Shown here one piece after another: positions 1 to 6,374 of a stretch of DNA of 7,526 nucleotides (positions are counted from its first letter, which is position 1; the number at the start of each line of letters is the position of its first letter). Source of the DNA: Candidatus Poseidoniaceae archaeon. Lineage in GTDB: Archaea > Thermoplasmatota > Poseidoniia > Poseidoniales > Poseidoniaceae. A program made the translations under genes and the position numbers. The notes under the pieces are model-generated. The model was not told the origin of the DNA, searched no databases, and worked only from the letters and a program-made list of their open reading frames with translations. The stretch spans positions 1-7,526 of the forward strand of contig JASLVI010000068.1 of assembly GCA_030741455.1 (NCBI GenBank), read 5' to 3'.

Positions 1-141
1 CGTCATGCATACAGAGCATTGTATTTGTGCATCATGGGCGTCGAACGTGGTCCACGCTTACCAAGTATTCTAGCTGAGATTGAACAAACATCGATTGTCA
101 ATCTCCTGAACGCCTGTCTTGAGGCCAGTCAAGAATCCTAA
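1..141 (+). CDS. lysS: C-terminal fragment of probable class I lysyl-tRNA synthetase
   Basis: An open frame runs in from the left edge and stops at TAA 139-141, giving 46 residues with no start in the window. The segment ALYLCIMGVERGPRLPSI resembles the C-terminal end of class I lysyl-tRNA synthetases, where an aromatic/aliphatic A-[IL]-Y motif is followed by a G-x-x-x-GPR turn and a short amphipathic helix. If correct, the enzyme charges tRNA-Lys in the cytoplasm using a class I fold, as in most archaea and some bacteria. Only the tail is visible, so the HIGH and KMSKS signatures cannot be checked. The next gene starts 55 bp downstream on the same strand. The call rests on remembered family resemblance over a short segment; another enzyme with a similar tail is possible. 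Confidence 0.68.
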   Translation, partial: RHAYRALYLCIMGVERGPRLPSILAEIEQTSIVNLLNACLEASQES

Positions 142-196
142 CCTTTGCATACACTTTACCCTAAGAGTTGAAAAGAGGTCGGTCCATCTCGATGTC

Positions 197-1408
197 ATGG
201 CAGGGGTCTATTGCCCAACGTGTGAGGCCGGAGTAGAGGCTGCTGCAAAGTTCTGTCTTTCCTGTGGCCACGATTTGACCGTACAGGGTCCAATCACTTC
301 GACAGGACACGACTTGAATCAAATCAAGGATGTCATTCGTCATCGAGAAGACCTTTCAATGGCAGAAAAATTCGATATGATCGCTCGTGTTGAAGAAGGC
401 GCAAATCCCATTTCAATGGGCATTGCTGCAGCTGCAGATGATGGTGAAAATTTCGATATTGGCCAGGCGTTCGAAGGTGCTGGCGAGGACATCTCTTCAT
501 TGAAAAAGCATGAATTTGGGCAATCCCCAGCAGCAAACGCTGCTGTTCGAGCTGTTGTTCGTGGCACCACTGGATGGGACATGATCAAGGCGGGAACCCT
601 CGATATGTCAGATGGAATGTTCCGAGATGCAATGAATCATGGAATGGATGCATCGACACACATTCACGATGTTGCCAGTGGAGAACATGAAGGAATCGAT
701 CCTGATGCAATGCGAGCCATCCCAGTACTCAAACCACCTAAGCGAAGTTTCTGTCCAAAATGTGGTTCGGATATTCACAACAACACCATGCTCCAATGGA
801 GAAAGTGGAGAGAATCATCCTCGGATGTTGTATCGATGCAAATGGAAGCTGCGATGGAAACTGCGCTTATTGAAGTCGCCAGTCATTATGTCAATGTCAT
901 TCAAGCGCTCAAGGATGAGCGTGATGATGCTGTTGCTCGCGCTGCTAAGTCCGCAGCAGAAGGAAATGAAGAGGCTCTAAGAGAGAAACTTGAGAGTGAA
1001 ATCCGGGCTGAACTCGAAAAAGAATTCAAATCGGAAGGGAAGTCCAAGTCTGCAGGTAAATCTGCAAAGAAGGCGGAATCCAAACCAAAGAAAACACAAT
1101 CAAAACCGAAGAGCAAACCAAAATCAGGTGGTATGTTTGGTGCGAAGCGACCAAAGAAGACCTATGAAGGGGAGCCTGGAGGCAAAGCGGATTGGTTCCT
1201 CGAAGAGGCACTCGATACAGTCTATGACCCACACGGAACAGGCAAAGCGGTCAAAGCCGCCACAATTCTTGCACGATCATCTGATGGAAACGTTCGTGTT
1301 CGAGATGTTGTTCGAGCCTATGCTCTACAAGGAAGAGATGGAATCAGCGAACTTGCTTGGACCAGTCCTATTACTGAATATCTGATTGAAGCCTTCGATG
1401 CTTGTTGA
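197..1408 (+). CDS. Zinc-ribbon protein of unknown function with coiled coil, Lys-rich linker and C-terminal domain
   Basis: This 403-residue protein is not one I recognise. It opens with a zinc ribbon (CPTC at 6-9, CLSCG at 20-24). A second CxxC (CPKCG, 186-190) has no obvious partner CxxC after it. Residues 50-185 are rich in Ala, Gly, Asp and Met. Residues about 209-279 are highly charged and probably helical or coiled coil (repeated ALKDERDD and REKLESEIRAELE patterns). Residues 275-324 are a Lys/Ser/Pro-rich linker that looks disordered and could bind nucleic acid. Residues about 329-403 look like a small folded domain ending in Cys. I saw no signal peptide or membrane helix. The start at ATG 197 puts the ribbon at the N-terminus; an in-frame TTG at 119 would overlap lysS and add 26 residues unlike the rest. 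No Shine-Dalgarno lies at normal spacing (GAGG at 175-178 is 18 nt away), so translation may be leaderless or weakly led. The stop directly abuts that of the convergent permease gene. Role in nucleic-acid or protein binding is inference only. Confidence 0.85.
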   Translation: MAGVYCPTCEAGVEAAAKFCLSCGHDLTVQGPITSTGHDLNQIKDVIRHREDLSMAEKFDMIARVEEGANPISMGIAAAADDGENFDIGQAFEGAGEDISSLKKHEFGQSPAANAAVRAVVRGTTGWDMIKAGTLDMSDGMFRDAMNHGMDASTHIHDVASGEHEGIDPDAMRAIPVLKPPKRSFCPKCGSDIHNNTMLQWRKWRESSSDVVSMQMEAAMETALIEVASHYVNVIQALKDERDDAVARAAKSAAEGNEEALREKLESEIRAELEKEFKSEGKSKSAGKSAKKAESKPKKTQSKPKSKPKSGGMFGAKRPKKTYEGEPGGKADWFLEEALDTVYDPHGTGKAVKAATILARSSDGNVRVRDVVRAYALQGRDGISELAWTSPITEYLIEAFDAC

Positions 1409-2233
1409 TTAGAACATTCTCGATGTTAAATCGAGGACGTATCGAACGCCTATGACGATGAGAACGAGCACAAACAAATTCATGATTCGCTGTTCGGAAA
1501 CCTTTGCAATTCCAAACCTTGCGCCAAGATTCGCTGCAATTCCAACGATTATTGGCATGCATAGAATGAGCAAGAGATTGGATGAAAGTACATCGACTTG
1601 AGATGAATCGAGTGCAACAAAATGTGTTAGAATCGAAATCGGTAGAACGACCATCATAATATGGAGACTTGTACCAATCGCTTTCCTTGATACAAGACCC
1701 CCATACGTTCTCAAAACGGGAACATAAATCGCACCTGCCCCGATTGCAAGGATTGAGGATAACATTCCTCCAGCACCAACGCCAATTCGCAAAGGAAGAA
1801 GATTAGCAGTTTCTTCTTCTGCTGAAGTATTTGCTTTTGATCGAAGGGTCTTGACGATAGCCCACGTTACAAAAATCAGACTCAATGCTTTGAAAATGAG
1901 ATCGAATGACCCTTGAAGTGAAGCAACAATAACCACGCCGATGATCGAACCAGGAAGCGCCCCCAGTAGACTTTGTTTGAGTCGTTCATCGGAAACGTGT
2001 TGTTCTTTCCTATGTCTTAACCCAGATCCCCATGCAACGGTTGCGGAAAGGCCAAGCGATACAATGAGCAATGCACCATCAATCTCCCAACCCAAGCCGT
2101 AATGAAGCAATGGAGCGAAGAGAAGACCTCCACCCAAACCAAGCGGGGCAAAGAGAAAGCCGATGAAACCACAGCCGAGTAAAACTACGGTCATCGTTAC
2201 GGCGTCCATAGCAATTCCATTCAAACCCAGCAT
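1409..2233 (-). CDS. TauE/SafE family sulfite/anion exporter-like permease
   Basis: The 274-residue protein is an integral membrane protein of the TauE/SafE (DUF81) family, whose members move sulfite, sulfonates or other small organic anions across the cytoplasmic membrane. It shows the family's two-fold repeat: GLGGGLLFAPLL (32-43) in the first half and GAGAIYVPVL (165-174) in the second. About eight hydrophobic segments are visible, with a charged cytoplasmic-type loop at about 130-145 separating the halves. Length is normal for the family. ATG 2233 has no Shine-Dalgarno, but a TATA-like element lies about 26 bp upstream on this strand, which would fit a leaderless transcript starting there. 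An in-frame ATG at 2209 (residue 9) is a possible alternative. It faces the LemA gene divergently across 57 bp, and its stop touches the stop of the zinc-ribbon gene. Neighbours do not reveal the substrate: no sulfur or taurine genes are present. Confidence 0.87.
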   Translation of the reverse strand: MLGLNGIAMDAVTMTVVLLGCGFIGFLFAPLGLGGGLLFAPLLHYGLGWEIDGALLIVSLGLSATVAWGSGLRHRKEQHVSDERLKQSLLGALPGSIIGVVIVASLQGSFDLIFKALSLIFVTWAIVKTLRSKANTSAEEETANLLPLRIGVGAGGMLSSILAIGAGAIYVPVLRTYGGLVSRKAIGTSLHIMMVVLPISILTHFVALDSSQVDVLSSNLLLILCMPIIVGIAANLGARFGIAKVSEQRIMNLFVLVLIVIGVRYVLDLTSRMF

Positions 2234-2253
2234 ATGATATCAGCGCAATCTGT

Positions 2254-2262
2254 GGTATAGAT
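2254..2262 (-). promoter_or_regulatory. Possible TATA box in the permease/LemA divergent spacer
   Basis: On the minus strand the spacer contains CTATACC, with TATA beginning 26 nt before ATG 2233. That is the distance expected between an archaeal TATA box and the start of a leaderless transcript. Because TATA is self-complementary, the same core could also serve the LemA gene on the plus strand, which begins at 2291. The flanking sequence is not a strong BRE match. This is judged by eye from one site. Confidence 0.3.
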
Positions 2263-2278
2263 TGATAAGTGTTTAACA

Positions 2279-2283
2279 GAGGG
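2279..2283 (+). promoter_or_regulatory. Ribosome-binding site of the LemA gene
   Basis: GAGGG lies 7 nt before ATG 2291, a normal Shine-Dalgarno spacing, and supports that start. A second purine run (GAGG, 2286-2289) is too close to the ATG to act as the site. Confidence 0.6.
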
Positions 2284-2290
2284 AAGAGGC

Positions 2291-2863
2291 ATGGACGCAC
2301 TTACCATTGGACTTATCGTTGGCGGCTTTGTATTACTCATTTTCATTATCTGGTTTTTCAGCACATGGAACCGACTTGTCCGATTGGAAGAAAATGCAAA
2401 CAAATCCTGGGCAGACATCGATGTTTTGCTCAAGCAACGCTACGACATGATTCCAAACCTTGTCAACATCGTCAAGGGCTATGCTGAGCATGAACGAGAA
2501 ATTTTCGAGCAGTTTGCTCAAGCCCGTCAAACCGCAGCGGGTGCTCTCGCTCAAGGGGATGTCAAGGGCGTTGGTGCTGCTGAAGGAATTCTTTCTGGCA
2601 TGCTGCCACGCATCAACATGGTTGCAGAACAGTATCCTGACCTCAAAGCAGATACCTCGTTTGTTAATCTCCAAAACCAACTCGTTTCACTTGAGAATCA
2701 ACTCGCAGATCGACGGGAATTCTACAACGCATCATCAACAAACTTCAACGCTGCAATCCAGATGATTCCAACAAACTTCGTTGCAGGAGTAAAGGGATGC
2801 GTCCGAAGAGAATTGTTTGTCGTCGAAGGCGTTCAGCGAGAGAATGTCCAGATTTCGTTCTGA
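2291..2863 (+). CDS. lemA: LemA family membrane-anchored protein
   Basis: The 190-residue protein has the full LemA layout: a short N-terminus, one membrane helix (about 5-25), then a long helical soluble part. Family hallmarks are visible: WADIDVLLKQRYDMIPNLV (40-58) followed by VKGYAEHE (61-68), AEQYPDLKA (112-120), a helix ending in RREFYNASSTNFN (141-153), and the Pro160-centred turn before a short tail. The length (about 185-200) is normal. LemA proteins are widespread in bacteria and also found in archaea; their molecular role is poorly defined, though links to envelope stress and to HtpX-like proteases or TPM-domain proteins have been reported. None of those partners is next to it here. 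It is divergent from the permease and 50 bp upstream of the DHH gene on the same strand, which has its own strong ribosome-binding site. Function beyond family membership is unknown. Confidence 0.95.
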   Translation: MDALTIGLIVGGFVLLIFIIWFFSTWNRLVRLEENANKSWADIDVLLKQRYDMIPNLVNIVKGYAEHEREIFEQFAQARQTAAGALAQGDVKGVGAAEGILSGMLPRINMVAEQYPDLKADTSFVNLQNQLVSLENQLADRREFYNASSTNFNAAIQMIPTNFVAGVKGCVRRELFVVEGVQRENVQISF

Positions 2864-2901
2864 ATACGAACCTTCAAGTCTGAACAATCCACATTCGAAA
2901 C

Positions 2902-2907
2902 GAGGAG
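2902..2907 (+). promoter_or_regulatory. Strong ribosome-binding site of the DHH gene
   Basis: GAGGAG sits 6 nt before ATG 2914 and fixes that start. The 50-bp spacer after lemA holds only small imperfect inverted repeats and no clear terminator, so read-through from lemA is possible. Confidence 0.7.
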
Positions 2908-2913
2908 CATCAA

Positions 2914-4323
2914 ATGTTCTTGGTGGTAGGACACAGCACAGTGGCTGTTAATCTGGCTCGTTGGTGCTCACAACGAAGACCAACACGACTTATCGGTCTC
3001 GCCTCAAATCTTGAGATTACTGAAGAGATTGGTGACTGCGAAATACTTCCACTTCCTCAGCCAATGGCGCCCTCAGAACTACCAGATGGCGGTCATAAGC
3101 CAACTGCAGTAATTCTCGTCGATTCCGAAATACTGGAAGGAGACGACCCTCTTTCTGCGATGCGTCAACGGTGGCCAGATACACCAATATTGTCCAAAAA
3201 ATCACTGGTTGGTGAAGCCATTGATTCGGTCGATAAAATCGATGTAGAAGACATCATTACAGCAGCTTACAAAGAAAAGGTGCGTGCTTGGGAACGGCAT
3301 GCTGGTGCGGCCGTTCTAGAATCCTATATTCGACATCTTCCACTGAACTCTAAGGTTGCTATCTTCTGCCATGACAATCCCGATCCAGACGCCCTCTCTT
3401 CCGCATTGGCGATGCATGAACTGGTTACGTTTCTTGGTCATGACCCAACGATCTATCATGGAGGGCTCATCGAGCATCAACAAAATCAAGCCATGGTTCG
3501 CCTCTTGGAGATCCCACTTCGACGAATTATTCTCGATTGGGAACTTGAGGACGTATTGAATGAGGCTGAATGCATCATTACCGTTGATTTCCATCAACCT
3601 GGAGCGAACAATATACTCCCGATTGATTGCGTACCTCATATTATCATTGATCATCATACCTCAGAGAAGAACGTAACCGCAGATGTTGCTTTTCTTCGAC
3701 CTGAATATTCAGCCACTTCCTCACTTATTGCCAACCTACTCATGAGTATGAGTCTCGAAATGACGCCGAGATTAGCAACTGCGCTCTCCTTTGGCTTACG
3801 AACGGACACACTCTCGTTCACGCGTGCATTCAACCAGGTCGATTTACGAGCATTGATGTGGCTTAATACATGGGTGGATGATGAACTGCTTCAGTCCATT
3901 CAAGCACCCTTGCGCACGCCTGAAACGTTGGAATCGTTTCAACAAGCCCTTGCAACAATGGTTCACAGCGATGGGCTTGTTCTCGCACCGATCAAGAATC
4001 TCGTTCGAAGAGATGATCTTGCCCAAGTTGCAGACTTTTTGTTCGCTACGTCAAACACCGATGTTGTGTTCGTGTATGGTATTCAACGCAACAAAGTCTT
4101 ACTCTCTGCTCGAAGTCGACGAGAAAATCTCCACATTGGTCTTGCACTTGCTAAGGAGTTTCCAGATGGACAAGCAGGTGGACATCGCGGTATGGCCGGA
4201 GGTCAAATCTTACTCTCATCCCTCGGATTTGAAGAATTGATCAAGGATGAAGAGCATCAAGCGGTTCTTTCGACACTTACTCAACGCTTGGAAGTGTTGT
4301 TCTCATCGGAGGATGAAGAATGA
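2914..4323 (+). CDS. DHH-family phosphoesterase (RecJ/NrnA-like) with N-terminal Rossmann-like domain
   Basis: The 469-residue protein is a predicted cytoplasmic, metal-dependent phosphodiesterase. Residues about 1-100 resemble a TrkA-N/Rossmann domain found fused to DHH proteins in archaea, although the glycine motif reads VVGHSTVA (4-11) instead of a clean GxGxxG. The DHH domain follows: motif I HDNPDPDALSS (153-163), motif II VDFHQPG (224-230), the DHH triad (246-248), and motif IV RTDT (296-299). The DHHA1 substrate-binding domain ends with GGHRGMAGG (422-430). All the usual metal-binding Asp/His positions appear present, so it should be active. Related enzymes degrade short oligonucleotides, 3'-phosphoadenosine 5'-phosphate or cyclic dinucleotides; which applies here cannot be told from sequence. 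RecJ-type single-strand exonuclease activity is an alternative. It is read through a strong GAGGAG site and its TGA overlaps the TraB start by 4 bp, so the two are probably co-expressed. Confidence 0.92.
   Translation: MFLVVGHSTVAVNLARWCSQRRPTRLIGLASNLEITEEIGDCEILPLPQPMAPSELPDGGHKPTAVILVDSEILEGDDPLSAMRQRWPDTPILSKKSLVGEAIDSVDKIDVEDIITAAYKEKVRAWERHAGAAVLESYIRHLPLNSKVAIFCHDNPDPDALSSALAMHELVTFLGHDPTIYHGGLIEHQQNQAMVRLLEIPLRRIILDWELEDVLNEAECIITVDFHQPGANNILPIDCVPHIIIDHHTSEKNVTADVAFLRPEYSATSSLIANLLMSMSLEMTPRLATALSFGLRTDTLSFTRAFNQVDLRALMWLNTWVDDELLQSIQAPLRTPETLESFQQALATMVHSDGLVLAPIKNLVRRDDLAQVADFLFATSNTDVVFVYGIQRNKVLLSARSRRENLHIGLALAKEFPDGQAGGHRGMAGGQILLSSLGFEELIKDEEHQAVLSTLTQRLEVLFSSEDEE
4308..4312 (+). 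promoter_or_regulatory. Ribosome-binding site of the TraB gene, inside the DHH gene
   Basis: GGAGG lies 7 nt before ATG 4320 and within the last codons of the upstream gene, which supports that start and allows either coupled or independent initiation. Confidence 0.7.
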
Positions 4324-5489
4324 GCGATTCTACACCATTCATCGACATTTCACCAACACTTCGTTTGTTGGGCACTGCCCATGTAGCCACCGCATCGGTT
4401 GAAGCAGTTCGAGAACAAATCGAATCCTATCAACCGAAAATTGTTGGTGTTGAATTGTGCCAAACTCGACATGATGCGCTTGTTGAGGGTCGACGTTTGG
4501 ACAAAGAAGGACTGCGCAGAGTCATCAAAGAAGGCAAGGCGCCCATGGTGCTCATGCAGGCGATGTTAAGCGCTGAACAACGTCGTATGGGCTTGAATGA
4601 GGGACAAGAACCCGGGGCCGAATTGCTTGCAGCCGTTGAAACAGCAAAATCTGCTGGACTTGAGGTTGCGTTGGTCGACAGAGATATTCAGGTGACGATG
4701 CGAAGAGCTTGGAAGAAAATGAAATGGCGAGAACGCTTCCGATTGCTGTTCTCACTTTTTGCTGACGATGAAGAAGAGGAGGAGATTATCGATCTCGATG
4801 ATTTGCTTTCCGATTCGGACCTTCTCTCTTCAATGATGGAGGAACTCAAGGAATTTTCACCAGGGGCAGGAGAGGCCTTAATCGATGAACGAGACCAATA
4901 CATTGCTGAGAAGATTATGCAATCAAAGACCGAAGAGAAGATGCTCGTTGTTGTTGGAGCAGGTCATCTGAAGGGGATTGAGCGAGCCCTTACCCCCTAT
5001 TCTCCACTTGCAGAAGAAAGAATGGAGGAAATTTCAACCGTTCCTAAGAAAGGCGTCATTGGAAAAACACTTCCATTTGCAATTCCATTGATCGTTATGG
5101 GATTGGTTGGTTTTGCATTGTACAACAACGATGATGTTGATATTGTCAAGATGTTGACCGTATGGACCCTGTTCAATGCTGTCTTTGCTGCCATTGGATG
5201 TATTCTTGCACGTGGCCATCCATTGGCGATACTTACTGCTGCATTAGCAAGTCCAATCACATCATTGAATCCCGCACTAGCCGCCGGTTGGTTTGCAGGG
5301 TACGTCCAACTTCGGATTTCTGAACCAACCGCTGAAGATTTGCAATTGTTCCTGAAAGGGACATCCATTGGAGGATTTTGGAGCAATCGAGCAGGACGCG
5401 TCTTGTTGGTAACTGCGTTGACAAATCTTGGAAGCATGCTCGGAGCATGGTTTGCAGCCGCTGGATTCATCGGTGGCGGAATTACTTAA
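4320..5489 (+). CDS. TraB/PrgY family membrane protein
   Basis: The 389-residue protein matches the archaeal TraB family (TraB/PrgY/GumN-related). The soluble N-terminal domain carries the family's conserved points: LLGTAHVA (16-23), VGVELCQTR (42-50), PGAEL (98-102), LVDRDIQVTMRRAW (118-131), LIDERDQYIA (187-196) and VVVGAGHLKGI (210-220). The GTAH, E and GAGH elements are thought to line a metal site related to Tiki-like proteases, but activity in archaeal members has not been established to my knowledge. A very acidic stretch (DDEEEEE, 149-155, then DLDD) lies between the DRD and DER motifs. Four hydrophobic segments form the C-terminal part (about 247-268, 276-297, 302-330, 358-385), so the catalytic-like domain should sit on the cytoplasmic face. 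It overlaps the DHH gene by ATGA. Its TAA overlaps the convergent folP stop. Confidence 0.92.
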   Translation: MSDSTPFIDISPTLRLLGTAHVATASVEAVREQIESYQPKIVGVELCQTRHDALVEGRRLDKEGLRRVIKEGKAPMVLMQAMLSAEQRRMGLNEGQEPGAELLAAVETAKSAGLEVALVDRDIQVTMRRAWKKMKWRERFRLLFSLFADDEEEEEIIDLDDLLSDSDLLSSMMEELKEFSPGAGEALIDERDQYIAEKIMQSKTEEKMLVVVGAGHLKGIERALTPYSPLAEERMEEISTVPKKGVIGKTLPFAIPLIVMGLVGFALYNNDDVDIVKMLTVWTLFNAVFAAIGCILARGHPLAILTAALASPITSLNPALAAGWFAGYVQLRISEPTAEDLQLFLKGTSIGGFWSNRAGRVLLVTALTNLGSMLGAWFAAAGFIGGGIT

Positions 5490-6349
5490 TCGAAATGTTG
5501 CATGACGCCTAGTAAGTCAGCATGTGCTTGCACATCATGAACCCTCAACCAATCGATACCCACTTGGTGCGCATACGCAGCTACACCGAGGGTGCCAAAC
5601 AATCGATCATCGGTGGACTCATGTCCAGTAAGTTGGCCGATCATCGATTTCCTTGAAACGCCCCAAAGAATCGAATAATCATGTTGACTTCGGAACTCGT
5701 TCCATCCTTTGAGTAGCTCGAGATTATGATTCAATGTCTTACCAAAACCGATTCCAGGATCTAAGCAGATATGTTTTGCATCATGTCCAGCATCAACAAG
5801 TTCCTGTGCAGTTGAAAGGAGTTCAGATGCGACTTCTTGGACGACGTTGCCATAACTCGGATTCTTTTGCATGGTCTTTGGTTCACCGAGCATGTGCATG
5901 ATGCAAACCGGGACCTTTCGATCCAAAACCAGCTCCATCATGCTTGAAGATCGTAATCCAGAAACATCGTTGATGATGTTTGCTCCAGCATCTAGGGCCA
6001 TCTCGGCAACCTGATGACGTCGGGTATCAATTGAAATCGAAACCGATGAATCACTCTCTCGAAGCCCAGAAATGACGGGGATAACTCGTTCAAGTTCTCC
6101 CTCTATAGATACAGGTTCAGAACCTGGACGTGTGCTTTCACCGCCAATATCAATGATTTCTGCACCCGCTTGAATCATCATTTGAGCATTTGAGATGGCT
6201 TCAGAAACACTGGCCTGACGTGAGGATTCGTGGAAGGAATCAGGAGTGACGTTGACAATGCCCATGAGCCCAGTTTGAGATGGCTGTCGGCGGAACGAAA
6301 AAGGTGCCAATGCATCAGCCATGAGGCAATCGAGGAAGGATGGATTCAT
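5486..6349 (-). CDS. folP: Dihydropteroate synthase
   Basis: The 287-residue cytoplasmic enzyme condenses p-aminobenzoate with 6-hydroxymethyl-7,8-dihydropterin pyrophosphate to make 7,8-dihydropteroate in the folate pathway. The TIM-barrel motifs are all present in order: MGIVNVTPDSF (29-39), IDIGGESTRPG (66-76), SIDTRR (106-111), NIINDVSG (124-131), ICLDPGIGFGKT (194-205), GVSRKSMIG (230-238) and LRVHDVQAH (268-276). The Asn, Asp, Lys, Arg and His residues used for pterin and pyrophosphate binding are conserved (N33, D108, N127, D197, K234, R269, H271), so it should be functional and is not a methanopterin-pathway look-alike. Length fits stand-alone bacterial FolP. ATG 6349 is preferred over the internal ATG 6322 because GAGG precedes it at 4 nt. 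It stands alone, with no other folate gene beside it, convergent with TraB and divergent from the next gene. Confidence 0.97.
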   Translation of the reverse strand: MNPSFLDCLMADALAPFSFRRQPSQTGLMGIVNVTPDSFHESSRQASVSEAISNAQMMIQAGAEIIDIGGESTRPGSEPVSIEGELERVIPVISGLRESDSSVSISIDTRRHQVAEMALDAGANIINDVSGLRSSSMMELVLDRKVPVCIMHMLGEPKTMQKNPSYGNVVQEVASELLSTAQELVDAGHDAKHICLDPGIGFGKTLNHNLELLKGWNEFRSQHDYSILWGVSRKSMIGQLTGHESTDDRLFGTLGVAAYAHQVGIDWLRVHDVQAHADLLGVMQHFD

Positions 6350-6353
6350 AAGG

Positions 6354-6357
6354 CCTC
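6354..6357 (-). promoter_or_regulatory. Ribosome-binding site supporting the longer folP start
   Basis: GAGG on the minus strand lies 4 nt before ATG 6349. No such site precedes the alternative ATG at 6322. The spacing is slightly short, so the support is moderate. Confidence 0.5.
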
Positions 6358-6363
6358 ATGTTC

Positions 6364-6368
6364 AAGGG
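6364..6368 (+). promoter_or_regulatory. Weak ribosome-binding site of the 208-residue membrane protein gene
   Basis: AAGGG lies 6 nt before ATG 6375 and supports that start over the in-frame ATG at 6321, which would place the N-terminus inside folP. Confidence 0.45.
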
Positions 6369-6374
6369 TTTTGC

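Noticed and set aside
119..196. TTG start extending the zinc-ribbon gene by 26 residues
   Set aside because: It overlaps the lysS tail, and the added residues are unlike the rest; ATG 197 places the zinc ribbon at the N-terminus as expected.
990..1385. 131-codon open frame within the zinc-ribbon gene
   Set aside because: It is an out-of-frame reading of the Lys-rich coding region with low-complexity Arg/Asn/Gln content and no recognisable motif.
2854..2885. Small inverted repeats after lemA (TTCGT...ACGAA and TTCA...TGAA)
   Set aside because: Stems of 4-5 bp without a T tract are too weak to call a terminator or operator.
4997..5470. 157-codon minus-strand open frame opposite the TraB gene
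   Set aside because: It lies wholly opposite the conserved membrane part of TraB and its Asn/Pro/Ala-rich product looks like an antisense shadow.
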